DNA of 36,295 bases from Actinomycetes bacterium (GTDB lineage: Bacteria > Actinomycetota > Acidimicrobiia > Acidimicrobiales > RAAP-2), in assembly GCA_021790675.1 (NCBI GenBank), contig JAJYGN010000002.1, positions 1 through 36,295 of the forward strand. The letters are read 5' to 3'. Position numbers and translations under genes: made by a program. Under the pieces are notes generated by a model. The model saw only the letters and a list, made by a program, of their open reading frames with translations. It had not been told where the DNA came from and made no database searches. Within the stretch, counting starts at the first letter, position 1; each line of letters opens with the position of its first letter. This document shows positions 16,434 through 25,060 of this stretch, in pieces.

Positions 16434-16933
16434 CCATCGACATCTACGCCGCCGACGAACAGCACGAGCTCGCCATCGATCTCGAGGCGTGGGTCGAGCT
16501 CGCCCGCGGCGCCCTCGTCGACGAAGGCGTCCATGGTCCGGCCGAGGTCTCCTTGCTCTTCGCCGACGAGACGACGATCGCGGCGCTGAACCAGCAGTTC
16601 ATGGGCAAGACCGGGCCAACCGACGTGCTGAGCTTTCCCATCGACTACGAGGACGAGCCCAGCGGGCGCAACCCCGACGCGGGCACCACCGGCCCGGGCG
16701 ATCCGCCCCTCTCGGAGATTCCCCAGCTCATTGGCGATATCGTCATCTGCCCCAGCGTCGCCGCGCGCAACGCGCTCGAGCACGAGTGCTCTTTCGACGA
16801 CGAGGTGGCCCTGCTCGTCGTTCACGGCGTGCTTCACCTGCTCGGATGGGACCACGAGCTCGACGACGAAGCTGAGCGCATGGAAGCGCGAGAGCGCGAG
16901 CTCCTGGCGCGCCACTATCGGAGAGGGTCGTGA
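16430..16933 (+). CDS. ybeY: Endoribonuclease YbeY
   Basis: A 167-residue zinc-dependent endoribonuclease for 16S rRNA 3' maturation and ribosome quality control. The zinc motif HGVLHLLGWDH spans 132-142 (ligands H132, H136, H142), and the family segment GKTGPTDVLSFP lies at about 60-71. An insertion of roughly 20 residues rich in Gly, Pro and Asp (NPDAGTTGPGDPPLSE) follows; comparable loops occur in actinobacterial members. ATG overlaps the phoH stop, and the stop overlaps the GTG of the CNNM gene (GTGA), so three genes are translationally coupled. Confidence 0.96.
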   Translation: MTIDIYAADEQHELAIDLEAWVELARGALVDEGVHGPAEVSLLFADETTIAALNQQFMGKTGPTDVLSFPIDYEDEPSGRNPDAGTTGPGDPPLSEIPQLIGDIVICPSVAARNALEHECSFDDEVALLVVHGVLHLLGWDHELDDEAERMEARERELLARHYRRGS

Positions 16934-18198
16934 TCGGCGCGCTCTGGTCGCCCGGGGACAGTTACCTCGCGCTGGTCGTGCTTGTTCTGCTGAGTTTGTC
17001 GGCGTTCTTCGCTCTTGCCGAGACCTCGCTCGTGCGGATGTCGCGCTCGCGCGCGCGCGGCCTGCGCGACGAGGGGCGCCGCGGCGCTGAGGCGTTGGTG
17101 CGTCTGACCGACGCACCAGAAAAGTTCCTCAACCCGTTGCTGCTGCTCGTGCTGATCTGTCAGCTGGTGTCCGCGACGCTCGTCGGTGTGTTGGCTGGGC
17201 ATCTCTTCGGCGCGGCTGGCGTTCTCATTGCGACGGTGCTCGAGGTCGTGATCATCTTCGTGATCTTCGAGGCGATCCCCAAGAACTTCGCCGTCGCCCA
17301 CCCCGACACCGCCGCGCTGATCAGCGCACCGGTCGTGGGCACCCTGTTGCGCTTCGCGCCGATCCGCTGGACCGCCACGGCGCTGCTCGCCATCGCCCAG
17401 TGGGTGATCGGATTCTTCGGCACGACGGGCTCGCCCCATCGCATGACCGAGTCCGAGGTCCTCGCGATGGCCGACGTCGCCCACGAAGACCAGGCCATCG
17501 CCTCCGAGGAGCGCAACTTCATCCATTCGGTGATCGAGTTTGGCGACACCGTGGTGCGCGAGGTGATGGTGCCGCGCATCGACATGGTCGACGTGGCCAG
17601 TGACGCCACCGTGCGCGAGGCGCTGCGCGTGGCGATCGAGTCGGGGCGCTCACGCCTGCCTGTCCTGGGTGACGGGGTTGACGACGTCGTGGGGATCGTG
17701 AACCTGCGCCTGCTCGCGGCCCTGGTCGACGAGGGCCGCGGCGAGGAGTCGGTGGCCACGCACGCCGTCGCGGTGAACTTCGTGCCCGAGACCAAGCGGG
17801 TGGCGTCGCTGCTCGCCGAGATCCGCCACGCCCAGAGTCACCTGGTCATCGTGGTCGACGAGTACGGGGGCACCGCCGGACTCGTGACCCTAGAGGACAT
17901 CCTCGAAGAGCTGGTGGGCGAGATCACCGACGAGTCGGACCAGAGCGTTCCGGTCGCCGCCGCCTCGATGGGTGCGATCACCCTGAGCGGGCGGCTCAAC
18001 ATCGACGACGCCAACCTCGACTACGACCTCTCCCTGCCCAAGGACGGCTGGGACACCATCGGGGGTCTCGTGCTCGATCTCGCCGGCGGCGTGCCCGAGA
18101 TTGGCGAAGAGCTCTACACGCGCGACTACCGCCTGACGGTGACGCGCCTGGACGGACGTCGCGTCGAAGAGGTTCGCGTCGAGCAGGTCGAGTCGTGA
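16930..18198 (+). CDS. CNNM/CorC-type transporter with CBS domains (hemolysin C-like)
   Basis: A 422-residue membrane protein. The N-terminal DUF21/CNNM domain has about four hydrophobic segments (LVVLVLLSLSAFFALAE, LLLLVLICQLVSATLVGVL, VLIATVLEVVIIFVIFEAI and one near 150), with the family motifs FALAETSLVR and FEAIPKNFA. A cytoplasmic CBS pair follows (VMVPRIDMVDV; HLVIVVDEYGGTAGLVTLED), then a C-terminal CorC_HlyC domain (WDTIGGLVLDLAGGVPEIGE). Homologues mediate Mg2+ or Co2+ homeostasis; the name hemolysin is historical. The start GTG and the stop both sit in GTGA overlaps, with ybeY and era respectively. The position between ybeY and era is conserved and suggests a link to ribosome assembly and Mg2+ supply. 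Confidence 0.95.
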   Translation: MIGALWSPGDSYLALVVLVLLSLSAFFALAETSLVRMSRSRARGLRDEGRRGAEALVRLTDAPEKFLNPLLLLVLICQLVSATLVGVLAGHLFGAAGVLIATVLEVVIIFVIFEAIPKNFAVAHPDTAALISAPVVGTLLRFAPIRWTATALLAIAQWVIGFFGTTGSPHRMTESEVLAMADVAHEDQAIASEERNFIHSVIEFGDTVVREVMVPRIDMVDVASDATVREALRVAIESGRSRLPVLGDGVDDVVGIVNLRLLAALVDEGRGEESVATHAVAVNFVPETKRVASLLAEIRHAQSHLVIVVDEYGGTAGLVTLEDILEELVGEITDESDQSVPVAAASMGAITLSGRLNIDDANLDYDLSLPKDGWDTIGGLVLDLAGGVPEIGEELYTRDYRLTVTRLDGRRVEEVRVEQVES

Positions 18199-19085
18199 CC
18201 CGCGCCGGCTTCGTCGCCATCCTCGGACGACCCAACGTGGGTAAGTCCACGCTGCTCAATCGCGTCATCGGCACCAAAGTCTCCATTACCGCCAAGACGC
18301 CGCACACGACGCGTCAGGCGATTCGCGGCATCCTCACCGAGGACGGCGTTCAGGTGATCTTCGTAGACACCCCGGGCATGCATCGGCCGCGCACGAGCCT
18401 GGGCGGACGTCTCAACGAGGCCGCGCGCGCCGCCGCCGACGACGTCGACGTCGCTCTCGCGGTGCTCGACGCCGGCGCAGAGATCGGCCAGGGCGACGAG
18501 AACACCATTCGCATCACGTTGGGCGCGGCGCGCCACGGCGCGACGCCCTGCGTCGTCCTGAACAAGACCGACCGTGCAGGCAAGGACGCCGTACTCGCCC
18601 AGCTGCTCGCCGCTCAGCGCGTGGTCGAGGAGGTCGCCGAGGACCCGGCGCTGGCCGCGCGCGTCGAGTACTTCGCGGTCTCGGCGCGCACGGGAACCGG
18701 CATCGACGATCTGGTCCGCTTCGTGCAGGCAAAGATGCCCGAATCGCCGCTGCTCTTTCCCGACGACGAAGTCTCTGACGTTGAGGAGGGAACCTGGGTG
18801 GCCGAGCTCGTGCGCGAGCAGCTGGTTCGAAAGACCTCTCAGGAGCTGCCCCATTCGATCCACTGCCGGGTCACCGAGTTCGAATGGCCTCACGTCACGG
18901 TCGAGATCCTCGTCGAACGCGAGAGTCAGAAGGGCATGGTGATTGGCAAGGGCGGACAACTCCTCAAGGAGGTGGGCATCGCCGCGCGCGAGCAACTTCC
19001 GGAAGGTACCTATCTCGAGTTGCGCGTGCGCGTCGAGCCGTCCTGGCAGAAGCATGACGACATCCTCGATCGCCTGGGTTACTGA
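18195..19085 (+). CDS. era: GTPase Era
   Basis: A 296-residue GTPase binding the 3' end of 16S rRNA during 30S maturation. G1 is GRPNVGKS (11-18), G3 DTPG (58-61) and G4 NKTD (123-126). The C-terminal KH domain has VIGKGGQLLKEVG (GKGG at 251-254). The length is normal. The GTG start overlaps the CNNM stop (GTGA), and the gene is last in the operon. Its TGA (19083-19085) lies inside the end of the convergent TauE/SafE gene, so the two coding regions overlap tail to tail by seven bases and no terminator hairpin is visible between them. Confidence 0.97.
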   Translation: MTRAGFVAILGRPNVGKSTLLNRVIGTKVSITAKTPHTTRQAIRGILTEDGVQVIFVDTPGMHRPRTSLGGRLNEAARAAADDVDVALAVLDAGAEIGQGDENTIRITLGAARHGATPCVVLNKTDRAGKDAVLAQLLAAQRVVEEVAEDPALAARVEYFAVSARTGTGIDDLVRFVQAKMPESPLLFPDDEVSDVEEGTWVAELVREQLVRKTSQELPHSIHCRVTEFEWPHVTVEILVERESQKGMVIGKGGQLLKEVGIAAREQLPEGTYLELRVRVEPSWQKHDDILDRLGY

Positions 19086-19942
19086 CTCGCCGCCTCGAAG
19101 TTGCGCGCGCGGCGACGACTCGCCGTGGTGAGCGCGTAGACGAAGAGTGCGGCGAGCCCGGCCAGCCCCACGAGGACGATCGAGAGTCCGAGGTACTTGA
19201 GGCCCGACAGCCCGACGAGCCCGATCATCAGGTGGCGTATCAGCGGGCTGTTCGCTCGCGTCGCGATGAGAGATCCCACGAAGATCGCCGGCACGCCGCC
19301 GATCACCACCGCGAGGGTGAGGTTCCAGTCGACGTGGGCGAAGAGCAGGGTGCCCACGCTGGCGCTGAGAGCCAGGGGGATCGACTGGGCGAGGTCGGTG
19401 CCGATCAGCTCGCTCGTGCCCAGGGTGGGATAGAGCACGACGAGCAGCACCATGACGAGCGACCCCGCGCCCACCGAGGTCAGTCCGACCATGAAGCCCC
19501 CGACGGCGCCGACGGTGACCGTGAGCGCGGTGCGATTCGCCCTCTCGCGCCACACCGGCACCACGTGCAGCTGTCGCGCGGTCATCGCGGCCGCGCCCAA
19601 GACGAGCGCCGCGCCGAGGACGCGCGTGAGATCCACCTCGGCGGTGCCCGAGGTCCCCATCAGGTGCATGACGAACGTGCCGAGGAACGCGGCGGGCAGG
19701 GCGCCGAGAGAGAGCGGGCCGACGATGTCGCGGCGGATCGTGCCGCGCCGCCAGTGCACGGCCGCGCCGACCGGGCGCATCACGAGAGTCGCGAGCAGGT
19801 CGGCCGAGATGGCAGCCGACGGCGCGACGCCAAAGAGCAGCACCAGCATCGGTGTCATCAGTGCGCCCGCGCCCACGCCGGTGATGCCGAGCAGCAGGCC
19901 GACCAGCGCGCTCGCCGCGACGAGGATCAGGTCTACGTGCAT
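19079..19942 (-). CDS. TauE/SafE family sulfite/anion exporter-like membrane protein
   Basis: A 287-residue membrane protein of the TauE/SafE (DUF81) family, with about eight hydrophobic segments in two repeated halves. The first half opens with LVGLLLGITGVGAGALMTPMLVL, and the second repeats the pattern as GFMVGLTSVGAGSLVMVLLV; the GxxSGxGG-like GVGAG/SVGAG turns are the family signature. Members export sulfite, sulfoacetate or other organic anions; the substrate here cannot be told. ATG at 19942 has TAGGAG four bases upstream, one of the few clear ribosome sites in the core region. The gene follows the DinG-like helicase by 35 AT-rich bases and overlaps era convergently. Confidence 0.9.
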   Translation of the reverse strand: MHVDLILVAASALVGLLLGITGVGAGALMTPMLVLLFGVAPSAAISADLLATLVMRPVGAAVHWRRGTIRRDIVGPLSLGALPAAFLGTFVMHLMGTSGTAEVDLTRVLGAALVLGAAAMTARQLHVVPVWRERANRTALTVTVGAVGGFMVGLTSVGAGSLVMVLLVVLYPTLGTSELIGTDLAQSIPLALSASVGTLLFAHVDWNLTLAVVIGGVPAIFVGSLIATRANSPLIRHLMIGLVGLSGLKYLGLSIVLVGLAGLAALFVYALTTASRRRARNFEAASQ

Positions 19943-19977
19943 CGAACTCCTAGAAGACTACAAAAACTAGTGAAATA
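19943..19977. other. AT-rich spacer with two ACTAGT hexamers
   Basis: The 35-base gap between the helicase and TauE/SafE genes is unusually AT-rich for this window. ACTAGT occurs at 19966-19971 and again at 19977-19982, an 11-base spacing; the second copy includes the helicase stop codon. It may hold a promoter for the transporter gene, but no box is convincing. Confidence 0.3.
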
Positions 19978-21951
19978 CTAGTCTACTACCGGATCACCCG
20001 GATGGTCCTGCGCCAACTCGCCCAGGAAGCCCTCCACGAAGGACCGGTCGCGCGTGCGGCGCATGGGTGGCAGTTTCTGAAAGAGCGCGCCGCGGTAGTT
20101 CGCCTCGGCCAGGCGCGTGTCGAGCACGGCGACGACCCCGCGGTCGGTGGCGCTACGGATCAGCCGGCCGACCCCCTGAGCGAGCAGCATCGCCGCGCGC
20201 GGCAGGTCGACGTCGTAGAAGGGGTTCGCGGCCCGCTCACGGCGCGCCTCGGCCAGGGGATCGCCGGGAACGCGAAAGGGCAGGCGGTCGATGGTCACCA
20301 GGCTCAAGGAGTGTCCGGGCACGTCAACACCCTGCCAGAAGCTCGTCACCGCAAAGAGGCTCGCCGACACCGACTCGCGGAACTCGCCGATGAGGTGCTG
20401 ACGTGACAGCGTTCCCTGGACGAGCACCGGCGTCGTCAGGCGCTGTGCCACGGCGTCGGCGACGCGATTCATCACGGCGCGATTGGTGAAGAGCGCGAGG
20501 GTTCGCCCGCCGGCCGCACCGATCAGGGCTACGAGCTCGTCGATGATGGCCGCCTCGCAGGCCGGGTCGTTTCGCGCGGGCAGGTGCGGCACGTAGAGCA
20601 CGGCGTGCTGGCGGTAGTCGAAGGGGCTCTCGACGTGTTCGATGGGCGCGTCGAGTCCGAGGGTCGCGCCGAGTGAGTCGGGGATCGTGGCACTGGTCAG
20701 CACGGCGGTGACGCCGGGCCAGAGATCCTCGGCGAGGCGCGGACCCACGTCGATGAGTGACAGCTCGATCTCGACCTCGCGCTCGCGCCGGGTGAGATAG
20801 ATCAGTTCGCCCTCACCCACGCCGCGCAGGCGCACGAGGTCGTTGCCCAAGTGAACGGCCGGACCCAGGGTGCGCAGCCGGCGCGCTTCGGCGGCGTCAG
20901 TGGCACTCAGCGCGCGCAGGCCCTCGATCACCCTGGTGACGAGGTCACTCGCCCGCGCCAGCTCGCGCTCGACGTCTTCGTCGAGGCCCGTGAGGCGCTG
21001 CGCGTCGTACTGGATCGCCAGCGAGGTCGTGAGCCGGTCCGCGACGCCGGCGAGCTCGCTGAGGCCCTCGTCGAACTCGGGGCCGAGCAGGGGCCGTGCG
21101 GCGAGGGCGAGTGCGCGCAGGCGCGCAGAGGTCAATGAGGTTCCCAGCAGCGAGGCGAAGATGTCCGGTGCTTCGTGGGCTTCGTCGAAGACCACCACGT
21201 CGTGGGCGGGCAGGAGCATCGCGCCCGAGGCGAGGTGCGCGGCGTAGAGGTGGGTGTTGACGATCACGATGTCGGCCTCGCCCGCGCGGTCCTTGGCCAG
21301 TTCGGCGAAGCAGGACTGGCCCTGGGGGCATTGGAGGCGGCCGAGGCACTCCTGGGGACTCACCGAGAGCGAGCGCCAGGCGCGCTCGTCGACGTCAAAG
21401 GTCAGCTCGTCTCGCTCGCCCGTCGTGGTGTCGTTGGCCCAGGCCAGGATGCGCCGCATCTGGCTCGCCACGCCGCGCGGTACGCGCTCGCCGTCGTCGA
21501 AGGAGAGCTGGCCCGGCCCGGCCTGGGCCGCGCGGTTGCGACAGAGGTAGTTGCTCTTGCCCTTCAACACCGCCAGTCGCGTGCCTGGGGCGTGCGCCGT
21601 GACCAGCGGAGCATCCTTGGTGGCGAGCTGGTCCTGGAGGTTCTTGGTCGCGGTGGCGATGACGACGCGCTGACCCGAGAGCGCCGCGGGCACGAGGTAG
21701 GCGAGTGACTTGCCGACGCCGGTGCCGGCCTGGATGATGATGGGTTGCTTGGTCGAGAGAGCGCGCGCGACCAGTCGGGTCATGGTGCGTTGGCCCTCGC
21801 GGGCCTCGCCGCCACCGGGCAGGTCGGCGGTGACGGCGTCGAGTACGGCGAGCGCGTGGTCCTCGTCGACTTCGCTGGCGATCACGCGCGCGGGGCCGTC
21901 GTCGGTGGGCTCAACGTAGGGGTCGTCCACGTCGGGATCGTAGGAACGCAC
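19978..21951 (-). CDS. DinG/Rad3-type iron-sulfur DNA helicase
   Basis: A 657-residue superfamily 2 helicase of the XPD/DinG group, acting 5'-to-3' on DNA forks, R-loops or G-quadruplexes. The Q-motif-like REGQ is at 51-54, Walker A AGTGVGKS at 75-82, and DEAH at 256-259. Four cysteines at 137, 202, 208 and 214 are spaced as the 4Fe-4S cluster of this family. Motif VI appears as QGVGRLIRS near the C-terminus. No N-terminal exonuclease domain is present, so it resembles actinobacterial DinG/YoaA and not DnaQ-DinG fusions. GTG at 21951 is fixed by a TAGTGT box 6 bases upstream. It diverges from uppS, and TauE/SafE lies downstream on the same strand. Confidence 0.93.
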   Translation of the reverse strand: MRSYDPDVDDPYVEPTDDGPARVIASEVDEDHALAVLDAVTADLPGGGEAREGQRTMTRLVARALSTKQPIIIQAGTGVGKSLAYLVPAALSGQRVVIATATKNLQDQLATKDAPLVTAHAPGTRLAVLKGKSNYLCRNRAAQAGPGQLSFDDGERVPRGVASQMRRILAWANDTTTGERDELTFDVDERAWRSLSVSPQECLGRLQCPQGQSCFAELAKDRAGEADIVIVNTHLYAAHLASGAMLLPAHDVVVFDEAHEAPDIFASLLGTSLTSARLRALALAARPLLGPEFDEGLSELAGVADRLTTSLAIQYDAQRLTGLDEDVERELARASDLVTRVIEGLRALSATDAAEARRLRTLGPAVHLGNDLVRLRGVGEGELIYLTRREREVEIELSLIDVGPRLAEDLWPGVTAVLTSATIPDSLGATLGLDAPIEHVESPFDYRQHAVLYVPHLPARNDPACEAAIIDELVALIGAAGGRTLALFTNRAVMNRVADAVAQRLTTPVLVQGTLSRQHLIGEFRESVSASLFAVTSFWQGVDVPGHSLSLVTIDRLPFRVPGDPLAEARRERAANPFYDVDLPRAAMLLAQGVGRLIRSATDRGVVAVLDTRLAEANYRGALFQKLPPMRRTRDRSFVEGFLGELAQDHPGDPVVD

Positions 21952-21957
21952 CCCTTG

Positions 21958-21963
21958 ACACTA
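21958..21963 (-). promoter_or_regulatory. Leaderless -10 box TAGTGT for the helicase gene
   Basis: TAGTGT on the minus strand followed by six bases and GTG at 21951. It is paired back to back with the uppS box 34 bases away. Confidence 0.5.
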
Positions 21964-21997
21964 CGGGCGTCGACCGGGGCGTCGCGGTCGAAGGCAC

Positions 21998-22003
21998 TAG
22001 GTT
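21998..22003 (+). promoter_or_regulatory. Leaderless -10 box TAGGTT for uppS
   Basis: TAGGTT, six bases, GTG at 22010. It probably drives the whole uppS-recO-photolyase-hemW operon. Confidence 0.5.
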
Positions 22004-22009
22004 TTACCC

Positions 22010-22747
22010 GTGGATCCGCGCCCGACCCCCGTTCCCGCGAGCATCGAACGGACCGGTGTGCCCCACCACGTGGCCATCGTCATGGACGGAAACGGCCGCT
22101 GGGCCCAGCGTCGCGGACTGCCGCGCACCGAGGGTCACGGAGCGGGCGAGGAGGCGCTCCTCGACGCCACCTACGGGGCGCTCGCGGTCGGGGTGAGGGC
22201 CCTCACGGTCTACGCCTTCTCGACCGAGAACTGGCGCCGTCCGGTGGACGAGGTGCGCTATCTCATGAATTTCAACCGCGGGATCCTCGAGCGTCACCGC
22301 GACGGTCTCAACGACGACGGGGTGCGCATCACCTTCTCGGGCCGGCGCGACTGGCGCGTGCCCAAGCGCGTCCTCAAAAGCATGGACGACGCCGCCGAGC
22401 TGACGCGGCGCAACCGGGCGATGACGCTCAACATCGCCTTCAACTACGGCGGACGGGCCGAGATCGTCGACGCCGTCGCGCGTCTGGTGGCCGATGGCGT
22501 CTCGGCCAACAAGGTCGACGAGAAGGCGATCCGTTCGCGCCTCTACCACCCCGAGCTGCCCGACCCCGACCTCGTCGTGCGCACGTCGGGCGAGTACCGG
22601 ATTTCGAACTTCCTGCTCTGGGAGATGGCCTACTCCGAGCTCGTCTTCACCGACGTGCTCTGGCCCGACTTTCGCCGCGAGGATCTCTATCGCGCGATCG
22701 AAGAGTTCCAGAGCCGCGAGCGGCGCTTTGGTGGAGTGGACCAGTGA
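22010..22747 (+). CDS. uppS: cis-Prenyl transferase (undecaprenyl diphosphate synthase type)
   Basis: A 245-residue enzyme that chains isopentenyl diphosphate units onto an allylic primer to make the polyprenyl lipid carrier for cell-wall synthesis. The catalytic Asp is D26 in MDGNGRW (25-31); GHGAGEE, YAFSTENWRRP and the C-terminal RTSGEYRISNFLLWEMAYSE are all diagnostic. Chain length cannot be read from sequence, so a decaprenyl product, as in mycobacteria, is possible. The GTG start follows a TAGGTT box by six bases. The stop overlaps the GTG of a 71-codon membrane-protein gene (GTGA). uppS next to recO is a conserved neighbourhood. Confidence 0.96.
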   Translation: MDPRPTPVPASIERTGVPHHVAIVMDGNGRWAQRRGLPRTEGHGAGEEALLDATYGALAVGVRALTVYAFSTENWRRPVDEVRYLMNFNRGILERHRDGLNDDGVRITFSGRRDWRVPKRVLKSMDDAAELTRRNRAMTLNIAFNYGGRAEIVDAVARLVADGVSANKVDEKAIRSRLYHPELPDPDLVVRTSGEYRISNFLLWEMAYSELVFTDVLWPDFRREDLYRAIEEFQSRERRFGGVDQ

Positions 22748-22959
22748 GAGCGACCCGTGTGGCCTGGGTCATTGGAATCGTTCTCTACCTCGTGCTCTGG
22801 GGAATCGCCCTCGACGGGGCCTCGAGCCTGGTCGCTCCCCTGGTCGTGCCGGTGGTGCTCGCGGTGCTCGTCTACGCCGGTGTGCTGCTCAACCGCTTCC
22901 TCGGCATCACGCCGCGCCGTCAGCACTTCGCCGAGCGCGAGGACGACCCCCCGCGGTGA
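22744..22959 (+). CDS. Small two-helix membrane protein, unknown
   Basis: A 71-residue protein not recognised as a named family. Two hydrophobic segments are predicted, about residues 6-22 (VAWVIGIVLYLVLWGIA) and 29-50 (LVAPLVVPVVLAVLVYAGVLL), followed by a basic then acidic tail (NRFLGITPRRQHFAEREDD). It is supported as a gene by GTGA overlaps at both ends, with uppS before and recO after, and by the same codon bias as its neighbours. It lies upstream of RecO and directly behind the lipid-carrier enzyme. A role at the membrane with UppS is a guess. It is too short for many automated callers. Confidence 0.75.
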   Translation: MRATRVAWVIGIVLYLVLWGIALDGASSLVAPLVVPVVLAVLVYAGVLLNRFLGITPRRQHFAEREDDPPR

Positions 22960-23693
22960 GAGAAATCGACGACGACGCGATCGTCCTGCGCACCTACAGC
23001 TCGGGTGAGGCGGATCGCGTCGTGGTGCTGTGGACGAGGGCCCACGGCAAGGTCCGCGTCATTGCCAAAGGAGTGCGCAAGACCACTAGCCGCCTGGGCG
23101 GCACCCTCGAGGTCCTGGGCTACGTGCGCGTCAGTCTCGTGCGATCTCGCGGCGACTTCTACATCGCGCGCCACGTGAGCCACCTCGAACGCTTCGCGAC
23201 GCTGCGCTCGAGCTACGAGCGCATCACCGCCGGTTTCGCCGTCGTGGAGATGGTCGACGCGATCCCCGTCGACGACGTGGTCGATGACGCGTTCTTCGAG
23301 GTACTGGTGCGAGTTCTCGCCACGCTGGACAACCCCGACTACGACCCGACGCTGGTGCCCGCCTCCTTCGGGTTGCGACTCCTCGATTACGACGGCTCGG
23401 CGCCGGTGCTCGACGCGTGCGCGAACTGCGGGCGCGAGGGCCCCCTCGTGGCCTTCGACGCCGCGATCGGCGGGGCGCTGTGCGCACTGTGTCGCAGCGG
23501 CAGCCCGCTCTCACCCGAGGCGCTGACCCTGATGCGACGCATCGTCGGCGGCGACCTGGCCGCGGTCTTGCGCTCCGCGCCGGCCGCGTCGGGCGAGGTC
23601 TCCTCCCTCGTCCACGAGGCCCTCGAAGTCCACCTCGGTCGGCGCCTTCGCGCGGCTCGCTCCACGGCGCCGCTGGGTCCCAAGTCCCCGTGA
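22956..23693 (+). CDS. recO: DNA repair protein RecO
   Basis: A 245-residue RecFOR-pathway protein that anneals strands and loads RecA on gapped DNA. The N-terminal OB fold (IVLRTYSSGEADRVVVLWTR, then GKVRVIAKGVRKTTS) is typical. The C-terminal zinc site uses C155, C158, C176 and C179 (CANC...CALC). GTG at 22956 gives the usual short N-terminus and overlaps the small membrane gene's stop. The end overlaps the photolyase GTG (GTGA). Both junctions imply coupled translation. Confidence 0.95.
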   Translation: MREIDDDAIVLRTYSSGEADRVVVLWTRAHGKVRVIAKGVRKTTSRLGGTLEVLGYVRVSLVRSRGDFYIARHVSHLERFATLRSSYERITAGFAVVEMVDAIPVDDVVDDAFFEVLVRVLATLDNPDYDPTLVPASFGLRLLDYDGSAPVLDACANCGREGPLVAFDAAIGGALCALCRSGSPLSPEALTLMRRIVGGDLAAVLRSAPAASGEVSSLVHEALEVHLGRRLRAARSTAPLGPKSP

Positions 23694-25060
23694 GCGCGGT
23701 CTCGCTGTACTGGTTTCGCCGCGATCTGCGCCTCGCGGACCAACCGGCCCTCGAGGCCGCGGCCGCGGCCGGCGAGGTGGTTGGCGTCTTCGTAGCCGAC
23801 GAGGCGCTGCTCGCCCCGGCCGGTGCTACGCGGCGTGCGTATCTCGCCGCGACGTTGGGCGCTCTCGATCGAGCGATGGGCGGCGCGTTGTGCGTGCGAG
23901 TGGGCGACCCCGCCGACGTCCTCGTGGGTCTCGCGCTGGAAGTCGGCGCGCGCGTGGTGTTTGGTACCGCGGACTTCGGTCCGTACGGCCGAGAGCGCGA
24001 CCGTCAGGTCGTCGCGGCACTGTCCGCGCGCGGCGTCACGGCACATTTACTCGATTCGCCCTACGCCGTCGAGCCGGGAGTCGTGCGCACGGCGAACGGG
24101 GATCTCTACCGCGTCTTCACGCCGTTTCGCCGGGCGTGGTCGCGCCAGGCCGTGCCCCCACCTCGGCGCGGGGTTGCCGTAGGCTGGCGCCTGGCGTCGG
24201 GCGAGTCGTCCGCTTCGGTGGCACGACTTGGGGGGACCCGGCGTCCTTGGTACTTCGGCGACCTCGACGACGGGTCGGCGGCGCCTGGTGGCGCCGGCGA
24301 ATCGGCCGCGCACGCGCGTCTGGGGGACTTCGCGCAGGGCGCCAAGGACTACGCAGCCGCGCGCAACCGTCCCGACCTCGACGCGACGAGCCGACTGAGT
24401 GCCTACCTGCACTTCGGTGTCCTGCATCCCCGACAGGTTCTCGATCTCGTGGGCGAGGAAGCCTTCGTTTCCGAGATTGTCTGGCGCGAGTTTTATGGTG
24501 ACGTTCTCTTCCACCGTCCCGACTCGGCGCGAGACGGCCACCACGCGGCGCGAGGCCGGCTAAAGGTGGATCGCGACGAGGCCGCGGCGTTGCGCTTTCA
24601 AAGTTGGGCGCGCGGCGAGACCGGCTTTCCGCTCGTCGACGCCGGGATGCGCCAGCTCCTCACCGAGGGATGGATGCACAACAGGGTGCGCATGGTCGTC
24701 GCGTCGTTCTTGGTCAAGCACTTGCACCTCGACTGGCGCTGGGGCGCGCGCTGGTTCATGTGGCGACTGGTCGATGGGGATCTCGCCTCGAATCAGCACG
24801 GGTGGCAGTGGTGCGCGGGCGTGGGCGTCGACGCCGCCCCGTTTCATCGCATCTTCAACCCGACGCTCCAGGCCGAGCGCTTCGACCCCGAGGGCGCGTA
24901 CGTGCGCCGATACGTCGATGAGCTCGCCGGTGTCGACGCGCCCTTCATCCACCAGCCCGGCGCGGGCGGCGTTGCCGACCGGTACCCTGCTCCCATGATC
25001 GATCTGGCTGCCGAACGCCACGAGGCGCTCGCGCGCTGGGCCGCCGCCACGCGCTCGTGA
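23690..25060 (+). CDS. phr: Deoxyribodipyrimidine photolyase (cryptochrome/photolyase family)
   Basis: A 456-residue FAD photolyase repairing UV-induced pyrimidine dimers with blue light. The N-terminal alpha/beta antenna domain starts VSLYWFRRDLRLADQPAL. The FAD domain carries SRLSAYLHFGVL, EIVWREFYGDVL, DAGMRQLLTEGWMHNRVRM, DGDLASNQHGWQW (the GWQW at 371-374 includes the electron-transfer Trp equivalent to E. coli W382) and APFHRIFNP, as in class I CPD photolyases. GTG at 23690 overlaps the recO stop, and the stop overlaps the hemW GTG. Being embedded between recO and hemW is unusual for a light-repair enzyme and suggests constitutive expression with RecO. Confidence 0.94.
   Translation: MSAVSLYWFRRDLRLADQPALEAAAAAGEVVGVFVADEALLAPAGATRRAYLAATLGALDRAMGGALCVRVGDPADVLVGLALEVGARVVFGTADFGPYGRERDRQVVAALSARGVTAHLLDSPYAVEPGVVRTANGDLYRVFTPFRRAWSRQAVPPPRRGVAVGWRLASGESSASVARLGGTRRPWYFGDLDDGSAAPGGAGESAAHARLGDFAQGAKDYAAARNRPDLDATSRLSAYLHFGVLHPRQVLDLVGEEAFVSEIVWREFYGDVLFHRPDSARDGHHAARGRLKVDRDEAAALRFQSWARGETGFPLVDAGMRQLLTEGWMHNRVRMVVASFLVKHLHLDWRWGARWFMWRLVDGDLASNQHGWQWCAGVGVDAAPFHRIFNPTLQAERFDPEGAYVRRYVDELAGVDAPFIHQPGAGGVADRYPAPMIDLAAERHEALARWAAATRS

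Noticed and set aside
18126-19553. 475-codon minus ORF across era and TauE/SafE
   Set aside because: It covers two convincing genes in a non-coding frame and has low-complexity Arg/Gly/His content.
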